Assembly (NCBI GenBank): GCA_021464415.1
Contig: JAKCWG010000782.1
Span: 142,538-206,537, forward strand
Direction of reading: 5' to 3'
From: Lonicera japonica
Lineage: Eukaryota; Streptophyta; Magnoliopsida; Dipsacales; Caprifoliaceae
DNA length: 64,000 nt
How positions within the stretch are numbered: position 1 is the stretch's first letter; every line of letters starts with the position of its first letter. Below the pieces are notes generated by a model. That model was not told where the DNA came from. It searched no databases and worked only from the letters and a program-made list of their open reading frames with translations. Below, piece after piece: positions 47,611 to 60,700 of this stretch. Made by a program: the position numbers and the translations under genes.

Positions 47611-48093
47611 AGGTAACCTCTATTTACACACCAAAAAATATTTAGTAACATTTCACTTTTTATTTGTCCGATACCAAGTGAATAAGTATATGTTCATCGC
47701 TCGATGACAAGCGAGTAAGTGCATCTTAATCGCTTGATAACAAGCGAGTAAAAACTTTAATGCTTTACTCGCTTGTCATTAAGCGAATAACATGCACTTA
47801 TTCGCTTATCATTGAGTGAATAACATACACTTATTCACTTATCATCGAGCGAATTAAATATGGAGTAAAACCAAGTAATTATTGCTGTGTAGATAGCAGC
47901 TGCCATACTTTATTATAGGGACCATTATTTACACATCATAAAACATTTAAAAACACACGCTTATTATTGAGCGAGTACGTAAGCATATAGTCATTTGTCA
48001 TTGAACGAATAAAATATACTTACTCTCTTATAATTAGACGAATAAAAAATAGTGTTATCAAATATTTTGTGGTGCGTAAATAAAAGATACCTT
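47611..48093. mobile_element. Two adjacent related MITEs with palindrome units
   Basis: 47611-47905 begins AGGTAACCTCTATTTACACACC. It closes with a diverged inverse (GTGTAGATAGCAGCTGCC). 47926-48093 begins AGGGACCATTATTTACACATC and ends GGTGCGTAAATAAAAGATACCT. Between the ends are repeats of 'tcgcttgtcattaagcgaata', each a short palindrome. Target duplications are not clear, so the precise borders are approximate. Confidence 0.6.
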
Positions 48094-48309
48094 ATTATAT
48101 TATCTTCCTTTTATCCTCACCAAGTGGAAAAGAGAGAAAAAGGAGCGAATCAAACAGGGTGTTGCAAGGCTCGATGGCTCTAAAAAGGAACAGCTGGTGA
48201 AGATCATGGTCCCCAGACGATATTATCAGTGTGATGGTGGCTGACATTGAAGGAGATTGGCTTCTCAGAGACGCTATGTAATTTTATTTTATTTTTTTCT
48301 GAAAAAGGA

Positions 48310-49035
48310 AAGAAAAACAAATTTCCTTTTAAATAAAATAATAAATTAAAAACCATCTTTCCCAATTTTCTTCCTTCAGTTTGATCAACGTCAAAAGTTC
48401 ATTAAATCCGTACTACATTAATTTACTTTTTTTTTCTACATCAAGAATGTTTGGGCCACTATTCGCGCACCTCGATTAATATACCAACCACTGACCACCA
48501 GAGATTTTGCATTTACCAGAACTTGATCTGGGGAACGATTTTTTGAACTCTAGATAACTAGTCACCGGACTACTCTGTTATGATTATTTTACTTTCTTCC
48601 TCACCAAGTTAAATCTTCTTCCTTTTTTAAAAAGAAAAGAGAGGAGAAAAAGGGGCAAATCATTTTCCTTTTAAATAAAATAATAAATTAAAAAATCTTT
48701 CCCAATTTTCTTCCTTCAGTCCAATGAACGTTAAAAGTTCATTAAATCCGTACTACATTAATTTACTTATTTATCTTTTTCTTTTTCTTTTTTTATATAA
48801 AGTATGTCTGGTTCAGTTTTCACGTACCTTGATTAACACCCTTCGCGAAAGATGCCAATCAATGGCCACCAAAAATTTTGCATTTGTTAATACTCGATTT
48901 GAAAATCTTCCAGTCGAATCCAATTATCTAAATCTGGCTAGTCACGGACAACTATGTTATGGTTATTACTTTATCTTTGTAAAATAGGGAACAACAATTT
49001 TTTATTCTCTCCCTTTCTTCCTCACCAAGTTGTTA
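48310..49035 (+). repeat. Dispersed block, copies 3 and 4 (partial, tandem)
   Basis: Two head-to-tail relatives about 340 bases apart. Each has 'ccttttaaataaaataataaattaaaaa', 'atctttcccaattttcttccttcagt', 'ttcattaaatccgtactacattaattta' and, after a unique middle, 'ctttcttcctcaccaagtt'. They carry only the right half of the 42871/46695 block. The middles share 'cacgtaccttgattaa' and 'atggccacca' type phrases. Confidence 0.8.
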
Positions 49036-50137
49036 AATTAATAAGAACCTAGGATTTAGTCCCTATAATTTACACTATTTAGTACTAAAGAACACATAAG
49101 ATAGAAAATTAGGGATATATCCCTAATTTGACATTTTGACCAGAGCTAGACAACACTAAATTTTCCAATTTCGAGCTGGATTAATAGTTCAAAAATACAA
49201 TTGTACCCTTGGGCTTGTATTTAGTAAGTTCTGTAGGTTGCTTTATGACAAGATCTTAAATTTTGAGTATAATAAGGAAACTTTATGGAATTTTTTATTA
49301 AATTATTTACATTATAAATATAAATGAATTTATTGTCGGAAATTTATCAGAAAATTATTAGAAAATTTGTAGGCTTTTTTGACCATCCATTTTATATTTA
49401 CATAAGTTTAAAATTTATTACACAATTATATCCTAAAATAGCCAAAATTATAAAATGAAATATATATAAACAAATTAATCGTTGTATCCGTTCATGCAAT
49501 TGCAAAAATGAAATAATGCTAAACATATAAACAAATTGTGTCGGTGTATATATATATATATATATATGTATAGTACATATTTAAACCCAAAAAATTGTAT
49601 ATTTTTGTAGTAGATAGATATATAAACAAATTATTCGTTAGTGGATTAATCCATTTATGGTGCATGAAAATGGACCACAAAAGTTAAGATCCATTTATAC
49701 CAGTTAATGGTTGTACGTGAAGGTTTATTTAGCCGGAGGAATTGAAGTCGATCGATTAGCAAAACTTTTCAACTGTTCGTTAATTAATGACTAATTAAGC
49801 ATGCATGTACACACTCACCAATGCAAAAATACGTGGCTCCAGGTAATAAATTAAATCAGTGTTTTAATGTCTTTTATGATTAGTGGTTTTTCAATATTTC
49901 ATTTCATTGGAATTCGATCATTCTTCAATTCATTGTTAATGATGAATCAGTGCCTGCAGATGCAAACATGCAGTCGATGCATGCATGCTACGATTTATTA
50001 TTCTAATTGTTGTTCTTTTGAATTACGTAATGTATTAATACTGCATTTTATTCTATAACTAGTTTTCTAACCCATATGATCGATGCACAGGTGCATTTAT
50101 AAATTTATATTACATTATATATATATAATATATATTA
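49036..50137. other. AT-rich intergenic DNA, no gene seen
   Basis: A (TA)n tract lies at about 49547-49567. Nothing recognisable otherwise. Confidence 0.55.
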
Positions 50138-50391
50138 TTCCATCCGTCCCAAATTACTGGTCCCTTTTGAAAAATTCAGCTTATTAAGGACCCAATATCG
50201 TCATTGCACTTTTTACTTAATTTACATTGACTTTCTCTTTTTACCCTTTTCTTTATTCAAAACTTTTACTTGAAAAGTGAAAGTACAAAAGGGCAAAATA
50301 AGTACGTATTTACCTTTTATGGAAAGTGGACATTTATTTTGGGACATCCAAAAAAGAAAAAGGGACCAGCAATTTGAGACGGAGGGAGAAC
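50138..50391. mobile_element. Stowaway-like MITE
   Basis: About 254 bp. Terminal inverted repeats are TTCCATCCGTCCCAAATTACTGGTCCCTTTT at the left and the inverse of AAAAAGGGACCAGC...GAGACGGAGGGAGAA at the right, carrying the Stowaway CTCCCTCCGTC signature. TA is present at the left flank. No coding capacity. Confidence 0.85.
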
Positions 50392-51721
50392 TTTTTAATT
50401 ACTTTTTATTATTAGATGAACTTTAAATTAGAGATATATAACTATTCTTTTCAACTGTAAAAGTTTCATAAAAACAACGGAAAGAGATTGAAAGATTGTT
50501 ACTAAACAATAGCATTAGAAATTTTGTGCAAGGTTCATCTAAAAGAAAGAAAATATTAAAGCTTTGTTAGAATCTAATAGTATATATATATATATAAAAA
50601 TATAATGCAATAAATATAAATAAATATAAATACATGTGGCAACTAAATATAAATAGTATATATATAAATAATAGTATATATATAAAATCTAATAGTGTAT
50701 ATATAAATATAATTCAATAAATATAATTACACGTGGCATCTAAACAACCTTGTTAACATTTAATGCAATAAATCTTGTTACTCCTCTCATTATATATATA
50801 TATACTATTAGATAAATATTACATGATTCTATACAATTATAAACATAATAATTATGACAGATATGATACAATCTCACCATATATACTATTGTGACAAACA
50901 ACTACAAATTGTACCAATGACACATACTTTTCTATTATTTTTTTGGTTCTCCACGGGGTATCTAGGTTAACTTTCATGCACCTCGACTAGTTCAAACTCG
51001 CAGTACATGACTGTCACTGGCCAAGCATTATTTTAACACATACTTTTCTATTATTATACATATAATTACCATCTGGCCTATTTTCATAGATTCCTTGAGT
51101 TTATGTCATTTATCTGTTTGACACTATATTTATTTATATAAATCAATATTTCAACGAATTTGAGTTATGAACATATAATTATACACACCTATTGTAAAAA
51201 TTGATTTAAGGTTCTCAAAATAATTTAACTATTGTAATTTTGACATGAATATTGTGATTGCCTTATTTAATAATTTTGAAATGTATTTAGTTTAGGCAGA
51301 ATATCATCAAGATAATTAAGGAAAACTATAATAGTCAACTTGCCTTAAGTTTCATTAAAAGGGTGTATTAGTCTTAATATATTACCAATTATTACTATAT
51401 ATTTAAGGTAAGAGGGACTAAATACTAATTTCAATCTCTTAGTATGCCTAACAACTAATTAAGAGGCATCTAAGGGGTGCAAAACTAATTTCCCCATTCT
51501 TTAGATTTTATCCCCTTAATTGGTTAAGCAACTTTCTTTTAAATTAAGGCCTCACTCAGTCTTCTTGGCGGAGTACGAACTGAACGTGTTTTATTCTCTC
51601 TCCATTTCTCATCTTTTCTCTCTCTATTGTTTAATTTGCATTATAATCATACATACATATATACACCTCGCCTCGATCAGTACTTGTGATTTTTCGTTAG
51701 CTGAGGAGGAGGGGTTCGGTA
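50392..51721. other. AT-rich region and presumed promoter of the ATPase gene
   Basis: 50580-50820 is a series of related 'aatctaatagt(at)n...gcaataaatataa' units with TA runs. 51590-51640 is CT-rich (ttctctctccatttctc), typical of a plant 5' untranslated leader just before the ATG at 51722. No separate gene seen. Confidence 0.5.
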
Positions 51722-54700
51722 ATGGCGACACCCAGAGATCACATTGAAGAAATTCGGAGGACAAAGTTCTCGATCGGAGGAGAACCGAATCCTCTAACTG
51801 AAGATCTGCATCAAGCTGTTAAGAATCTTTCTGCAGAACTCTATGCTAAGGATGTCCACTTCCTCATGGAACTCATCCAGGTATGCATACATTTATATAT
51901 ATATATATATATATTAGTTCCCTTCTTTTAAGGATGGTCGCTAAGTTAATTAACTTAAAAACTGTCGTAAACGAATGAATTTTTTCATGAAACTTGGTGA
52001 GGATGATCTCTATAATTATTAGACCATCTCCACCAAATTTTATTAGAAAACTCAAATGGTAAGTGGCTTGCTTAAAAATCTAAAATTTCAATGTTTAGAA
52101 ATGTGCATATATATCAAGTGTTCAATTAACTAACTTTCTTATTGAGTTTTTTTAAGAAATTTGGTACAGATGATTTACTCATTATAGAGATTATTTCTAG
52201 TAACTTTCATAAAAAAATTCATCCGTTTACTACCTCGAAATGAACGTTCCTTAAGTTAGTTAATTTAAAAGATTCAAGTAAAATGTATATATATGTTAAT
52301 CAGATCGACTTTATTTAATCATATATTATTGTTTAAGGTTGGTACTGACAATCGACTTTATTGTTGGAAGAGAAATTAATTTGAACAGGGAGTAGTAATT
52401 AAAACGTACAAAAATTATATAGATTGTTGAAAATTACTTCAGTTTTAGCCTAATTATATTATAATGGTGATGTTGCAGAACGCAGAAGATAACGAGTATT
52501 CGGAAGGAGTTCGACCATCGCTCGAGTTCGTGATAACTTCTCAGGATATAACGGCAACTGGCGCTACGTCGACGTTGCTGGTCTTCAACAATGAGAAAGG
52601 ATTTTCCAGTAAGAACGTCGACTCCATTTGCAGCGTTGGGCGTTCTACTAAGAAAGGGAACCGCAAGCGCGGTTATATCGGAGAAAAAGGTACGTTTACT
52701 CATAAAATTTGATAGAGATGATTTTTAATTATAATGTGTAGATTTTTACCAAATTTTATGGAAAAACTCAACTTGGTAGTCGGATATCTGAAATTTGTAT
52801 ATATGTCCATATTTCTAAATGTTAGAATTTTGAATGTTTAGTTAAATCACTTTTGGGTTTATTTTTTGATGAAATTTAGTGAAGATGAAAAAATTCATTC
52901 GTTCATCTCTCAAAATCACCGATCTTAAGTTAGTTAATTTAAGGATGGAAAGGGAAATCAAATTATATAACCCCCTTTGCTTTACTATTTTTGATCAATT
53001 GCATTTATAATTTGTTAGCTATTCAAATGGTAATTGTGGTCGTGGAGCTCTGTTCTCGAATTAATGACATAAATAGCTGTTGATTAGAGTGAATTGAGGA
53101 GTGGATTTAATTAAGGATAAAAATACTAGTACTCTATAAAAAGTAATTTACCATTTTAAAATGATCTTTAGTGAAATAAAAAATATTCTAAAAAATCTAT
53201 ATAAAACTTTACGTGGTAAAGTATTTTTAAATTATTTATATGAAGTACGGACACGATACAAGAATCATGTTTCAACACGATACACGAATTTTCTAAAATG
53301 TAGAGTACGACATGTGGGGATACGTTCTTAATTTTATATATGTATATATATATAATATGTAATAAATATTATAGATATTTAAGAATTTAACAAAATAAAG
53401 CTGAAAATTGTTGCTGCACAATTCTATTCTTTCTTGTTTGACCCTAATTAAACTAAAAATTGTTATTGCACTGTTCTATAGGAATTGATATATATATATG
53501 GGGCAATTAAAAAAAAGGGCTTATTAGAGAAAGATTTTCACACTAAAGCCAAGGAATAATTTTTTTTTAAATAAAGGGCCTATTTTTTATTTTATTGATA
53601 ATATGACATGTGCCTTTTTTTTCATTATAAAATGACATCCCAACCCTTAAAATAAACTAAAAAAAAACCAATATGCATTAAAATATGGACTGCAATATAA
53701 ACTTTGCAGTCTATATTTCACTGCAATATAAACTTTACAGTCAATATTTTACTGCAATGTGAACTTTGCGGTCGATATTTTTAGTGCAAAGTTCATATTG
53801 CAGTCCATATTTTACTGCAATGTGAACTTTGCGGTCCATATTTTTAGTGCAAAGTTCATATTGCAGTCCATATTTCACTGCAATGTGAACTTTGCAGTTC
53901 ATATTTTACTGCAATATGAACTTTGCAGTCCATATTTTTGTGCAAATTTCATAAAAAGGGATAATTTAAGTAATACATAACATGTTTTTATTAATTAAAT
54001 GATATTTAAATTTATTCAAATACATTCATTTAAAATATAAAACAAAATAGGCCTCTTACACTAATTACCAATTAAAAATAGGCCCTTCATTCAAAAAAAT
54101 ATTATTCATTGGATTTTTTGTAAAAATCAATGTATAATAAGCCCTTCTACCTAATTTCTAGTATATATATATACCGAGAACATAATTTTAGTAATAATAT
54201 AAACAAAATGTAGCCTGAATAAATTTATTTAACATAATAATTGTAAAATTATCAGTTTACACATTTATTTTTATGTAAAATAATTTTTTTAATTTTTGAT
54301 GGTCCCATACCCTTCTACGTTATTTATAGCTTATTAAATGGTCTTTTATTTTGAGCTGTATTTACAAAAATTAATAACTAAACAAGTCGTAGACCAAAAG
54401 AAAAAAAAAAAAAACTAAACAAGTCCGTTTATATCCAAAATGGGCCCAAAGTCCAAAGAAATATAAAATTGATTACCAAAATCTATTTATTATTACTACA
54501 TATGGTAAAATGAATGAAGTACAACTATTTTGTCTTTTTTTAATTAACATAATATATATATATATATGGGAAAGATTTAAAGAGGATCTTTTTTTTGTCT
54601 TTAAATGCGGACCAATCATTTTGAGGGAGTAAACGGATGAATATTTTTATAAAACTTGGTGAAGATGATCTCTATGATTAGTAGATCATCTTTGCCAATT

Positions 54701-57700
54701 TTCATCGAAAAATTCAACCAAAAAGTGGGTTAGTTAAACATCTTAAATTTTAATGGCTAAAAATGCACATATATATCAATTTTTTAGTTAACCCACTTCT
54801 AGATTGAATTTTTCGATGAAAATTGGTGAATGTGATCTACTAATCATGGAGATCGTCTTCACCAAGTTTCATCAAAAAATTCATCTGTTTACCCCCTCAA
54901 AATGACAGGTCCACATTTAAGGATCAAAAAATTGGTCAACTTAAGATCCTTTTCCTATATATATATATATATTTAACTTCTCGCTATTTATAATTTTATT
55001 ATTTTCTCTTAACTATTGATATTATTTATTTTACACTAATTCAAAAGTCTTTTTATATATATTTATTTTTATTTTATATAATTGGGTTGTTGAATTACTT
55101 ACTTATTTGTAATTAATTTACCTTTATATTGTTGTTGTTACACTACATGAATATTTTTACATGACTATTTTTGTTTACTATTATACATTAGATTTTTATA
55201 CTTATGTAATTTAAAGTATTTACATATTATGTTAATTAAAACGCTTACGCATTGCGTGGGTTACACACTTGTTTAGTATGAAAACAAAACACAAATGACC
55301 CTAAAATTTTTAAAACACTTAAATTAATGTTTTAGATATGGCTAATTCAATGATAAGTCATTTGTATGTATGGATTTAGACGATAAGGACATAATATAAA
55401 CTTTTTCAACCAACACTTCTTTTTGCCAGTTCCACATTGTTAAGGACAAAAATAACCCTTTATCATTATTTTCAATTTTTAAAATTTATATTATAAAATA
55501 CCATCTTTGACTAAAACTTTTTCTAAAAAGTATAGAATCTAATGGTTAAAAAAATATATGTTATGGTGTACATTAATTCTATATCATTTGATGAGTTTTA
55601 TACACATTATATAAGATATTGCATCAAAGTTAAAACACTCACACTAATAATATATACACAATAAACTCTCACACACCAATAATTTTGTCTACATTAAAAA
55701 TGCCATAACTTAAAATAAAAAATTCAAAATCTACTAATCAAGATCAAATAAACAAGATTTATTATGACTATAGAATTATGTAAAAAAAATCCAAAAAAAA
55801 TATTAAATTACATTTAAGGACACAGTTTATGTGTTTGTATGTTATTGGTCATCACAGTCTGTCATTTTTAGAAGTGTTTACGGTATATCAATTCAATTTT
55901 TGGAGTACTTCCAAAACAGGCTTTGTTGGATTTTTTTTTTCACACCGGCCAAAGTTTAATTTGTTAAAATTTTGCCGAGATTAAAATAAGATTAAAAGAA
56001 TCTTTAAAAAAATTCAAAAACAAGTAAGTCCAATCCGGTGTACTTTTTGTTTTTTGAGCATGAAGATATATTGAACTTACGTTTCAGTTGTTCAAAATGT
56101 TAGACTAAACTAGACAATGGGTTCAAAATATATTGATTAATGTTTGCCAATTTAGATTCGTCATACGTTATTCCTTTTTATCATATTATTAAATCTTATT
56201 TATTTCACCGTGCCGGATGGTACGAGTATACCTTAGTTTAAAATCTAATAAGATAACATTCACTTTTTTTTCAATGAAACAAAAATAAAACTTACTTTAA
56301 ATACTACACACTGGTCATTTTTATACTATTTATAAAGTTGGAAATTTACAATAAAGATAATTAGAAATGCAAATTAGGAAACAATCGTTTGCAATAATTT
56401 TCATAAATTCATATTTCTACGGTTAAACTCATAAATTTCACTACAATTAATATTTCTTCTATTAAATTTGTAAATTTTCACATAAAATTTTCTTGCAAAT
56501 TTACAGTAAAATTTGTAAATTTCACTGCAATTTTTATTTTGTTGTTAAACTTGCAAATTTTACATAAAAATTTCTTGCACATCTACATTGAAATTTGTAA
56601 TTTTCACTTCAAGTTTGTGGTGAGACTTTCAAATTTTAATTATAGCCTTGTAACAAAATTTTCAAAAAATAATTTTAAAATATAGAGATTTTGGTGTTTC
56701 CAATGAATCAAATTAAGATAAAAAAAAGAAATACAAACTAGGAAAAAATAGACATAAGGAATATAATTAGTAAAAAATTCTTGTTAGAAAATATTTTGAA
56801 TCTACAATATATATGTTAAAATATATATTGATATAAGTACATATGTCAAATGCCAAGGCAATTAATTTTAATTTGGTAATTGCCATTAGTTATGGTAATA
56901 AATGTTGACCTTATTGTATTAAAATATCTTAGTAAGGACCTTTCCTAAAAATCTGAACATATAAGAGATTTTTCTCTCATTTTCCCTTTAGATATCGTTG
57001 TTATTTTTCTTATTTTGTTGCAGGAAAAATTGTTTAAGTTTTTTTCGTATTCATGATTTCTAAAGTGTCTTTCTTAATAGACCATGTTAATAATAACTTT
57101 TCCAACAACACGCATCCCCCCCCACCCACCCACACATATTTCTTTTGTATTTGGATTTTATTTAGCTCTTAATGCTAAAACAAGTATCGTGTTTGCGTAT
57201 TGTGATATGTTGTTGATCTTTAGTATAATTTTTGCATTCAACTTGAATAAAATTACTCTTGAAACACAAACATTTGTATAAAAACCATATTCACCTTATG
57301 TAAAGCTTGAATAAAAATCTTAAAAATTAAATAACATAATTTCATCTTCTTGCAACTGGAGCTTTTTCTTGTCATTGTTCTTTTACAACATAACTTCAAG
57401 TGGCATTAGCGTCTGTCAGAATCCGACGTTTGTCGAAATTCATTCAGTAGCTTTTACTCTCATGAATAAACCTTAGGATTATTACCTCTCTTCTCCTTTA
57501 ATACGAAAATATTCATAATCCTTATTTTGTAGCCTTCTAATACAACTGCCAATTTTCAGGTATTGGATTTAAAAGTGTATTTCTGATCACGGCTCAGCCT
57601 TACATATTCAGTAATGGCTATCAGATAAGGTTTAATGAAGGACCTTGCGTGCATTGCAACGTTGGCTACATTGTTCCTGAATGGGTCGACGAGAACCCAA

Positions 57701-60700
57701 GCCTTTCTGTCATTAAACAGATATATGGCTCTGGAAAAGCTCTCCCCACCACAACTATAGTCTTGCCTTTGAAGTCTGACAAGGTTCAACCTGTGAAGCA
57801 TCAGCTTTCAAGCATTCATCCTGAAGTTTTGTTGTTTCTTTCAAAGATAAAGCGCTTTCTGTCAGGGAAGACAATAAGGACCCTAAGCTCAATTCTGTGA
57901 GCGCAATATCTATATCAAGTGAGGTTAATTTTGCTACCCGAAAGAACATTGATGCTGAGTCCTACATGCTCCACCTTTCAGCTGACGAAAATGGTGAGAA
58001 TGGGGATAAAGAATGCAGCTATCATATGTGGAGGCAGAGGTTTCCCGTCAAGCAGGAAAACAAAGTAGAAAGAAGAATGGAAGTCGAGGAATGGGTTATC
58101 ACATTGGCTTTTCCAAATGGAAAACGTCTCAATAGAGGAAAGAATTCTGTTGGGCTCTATGCATTTCTACCGACAGAGATGGTGACTAATTTCCCTTTCA
58201 TAATTCAAGCAGATTTTGTTCTAGCATCATCAAGGGAAACAATTCTCCTTGACGACAAATGGAACCAAGGGATTCTTGACTGTGTACCCATCGCTTTTAT
58301 TGAGGCATTCACTTCTCTTGTGAAATCCATAGAAAATGCTCCAATTTCTAGTCTTCCTCCTATGTTCGGGTTCCTTCCAGTCCAGGAATCTTCCGAAGCA
58401 AAGCTGAATGCTGTGAGGGAGTCTATCAAAAAGAAACTGGTCAATGAAAATATTGTTCCGTGCGAGTCATACATGGAACAAAAGTTCTTCCAGAAACCCA
58501 GTGAAGTTGGTAGGCTAATGCCTGCTTTCTGGAACATATTGGGTAAGGCGAGGGAGAAAGGGATGAGCTTGTACAACATCTCTTCACATGGAAGGTATGT
58601 CCTATGTTCTTCATTTGACACAGAGGAGTACAATAGCATATTAAATTTCTTGGGAGTGGAATATGTCAATGATGAATGGTACGCAAAGTGTATCCAGAGT
58701 TCTAATCTTGCATTGGGAGTTTCAGAGGATGTTTACTTAGAGCTTCTACTATTTATTACTGATAAATGGAGCTCGTCTTCTCAAAATGCCAGCATTAAAA
58801 ACATTCCCATTTTGAAGTACGTGGGTCATGATGGGAATGTCTCTCTATGTAGTGTAAATGACAAAGTTCAGCGGGGTGCTTTGACACTGCTTCTATCACG
58901 AGAGTCTCGTCACATCTCGTGGTTAATAAATTGGAATAAGGAATTCAGATGTGCTGCAGCTCAGTTTTTTCTTCCTCAATCTACTCAAGAAGCTATCGGG
59001 TCTAATTATAAGTGGCAACCGCTAGTTAAGTGGTTATTTAGTTCTGTTAATGTGCATGACTATGCAAAAATCCTCATTAAGTCGCTCGGTGATGATCGGA
59101 AACTTGTCCTCACTTTTGTTCATTTCCTATATCACTCATTTTCAAAAAATTATCTGACTTCGCAAGCGGTTGATTCTCTATGTAATGCTATGCCTCTGAT
59201 TGACAATTATGGGAGGTTGATGAGCCGAAGGAGTGGGTCCTTGTTCCTGCTAATGGAAGCAGATGGCTGAAGCTGGTTGGTTCAAATCCTTGGCGAGAAG
59301 GTGGTTATGTTGAGCTTGGAGAAGATTATTTGTGTTCCGGCAACTATGCAGGTGTACTAACACCTGGAAAAGAGTTCATCAATTTCCTCAGAGATCATGT
59401 TGAAGCTGCTGATATCCCTTTTATCTCTCCTCCGAATGCGGCGATTCCTTCTGTTTCTGCTCCACTAACCAAAGAAAACGCATTCTTGCTGCTCGACTGG
59501 ATCCGTAATTTAAGAAGGCGTGGAACTCAAATCCCAGCGAGATTCTTAACAAGCATTAAGCAGGGTAGTTGGTTGAAAATCTCACTCTGTGGCAGTTCTG
59601 GTTATAGGCCTCCGTCACAGTCTTTCCTTTTCTCTTCCTCACGTGATTATCATTTACAAAACGAGTCGGTTCGTGTTGATATTCCATTAATCGATCAGCA
59701 ATTCTATGGTGGTAAAATAATTGAATACAAGGAGGAGTTAAAAATGGTCGGTGTGATGTTCGAGTATGGAGAAGCGTGTGAGTTCATCGGGAATCATCTA
59801 ATGTCTCTGGCAGCTTCGTCCACTTTAACCAGAGGCAACGTAATCTCAATACTGAACTTCATCAAGTTTTTGAGGGATAAATATCTGTCTCCCGAAAACT
59901 TCATCAACAGTATTAAAGATAGAAGGTGGGTGAGGACTTTGATTGGTGATAGGGCTCCATCAGAATCGGTTCTCTTCGACGAGGAGTGGAGACCTGCTTC
60001 ACAAATTAGTGAAATTCCATTCATTGATCAGAGTTACTACGGTGAGGAAATTGTTCCTTTCAAAAAAGAACTCGAACTAATTGGCGTGGTTGTTGGCTTC
60101 AATCAAAATTACAAGCTTGTTGTTGACAACTTAAGATCAGCACGCTTAGCTTCTCCTACAGCCGAAGCTTTTCTTTTGATACTGGAGTGCATACGTTGGG
60201 TAATATCTTCTAACAAACTTGTTACAGGGCTCAAAGATAAGAAATGCATTAAGACAAATATGGGCTACAGGTGTCCATCTGAGTGTTTCCTGTTTAATCC
60301 TTCTTGGGGTTGCCTTCTGCAAGTTTTCAACAGTTTCCCTCTTATTGATGAGGCATTTTACGGAAGCACCTTATCTTCATACAAAAGTGAATTGGAGAAA
60401 CTTGGCGTAGTGGTGGATTTCAAGGACGCTTCAAAAGCATTTGCTCGCATTTTCGAGCAGCAATCGTCGTCGTCTTCAATTGGAAGAGATAATGTTTTCT
60501 CTCTTCTGGCATGTTACAGAAAGCTGAATAGAACGGATTTCAAGTTTCCGACAGATCTTAAGAAGAGCATCCGTGAGGTGAAATGGTTGAGAACTCGACT
60601 TGGTGATTACCGAAAGCCAAATGAATGCATATTGTTTGGCCATGAATGGGAATCTATCTCTCAAATCTGCCTGCTTCCTTTTATTGAGGATAGTGATAAT

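Noticed and set aside
48724..48987. 87-residue frame in dispersed block copy 4
   Set aside because: The related copies do not keep the frame open, so no sign of selection.
53759..53980. 73-residue repetitive frame (FAVHIFSAKFILQSI-type repeats)
   Set aside because: Product of the intronic palindrome array translated by chance; no independent promoter or family.
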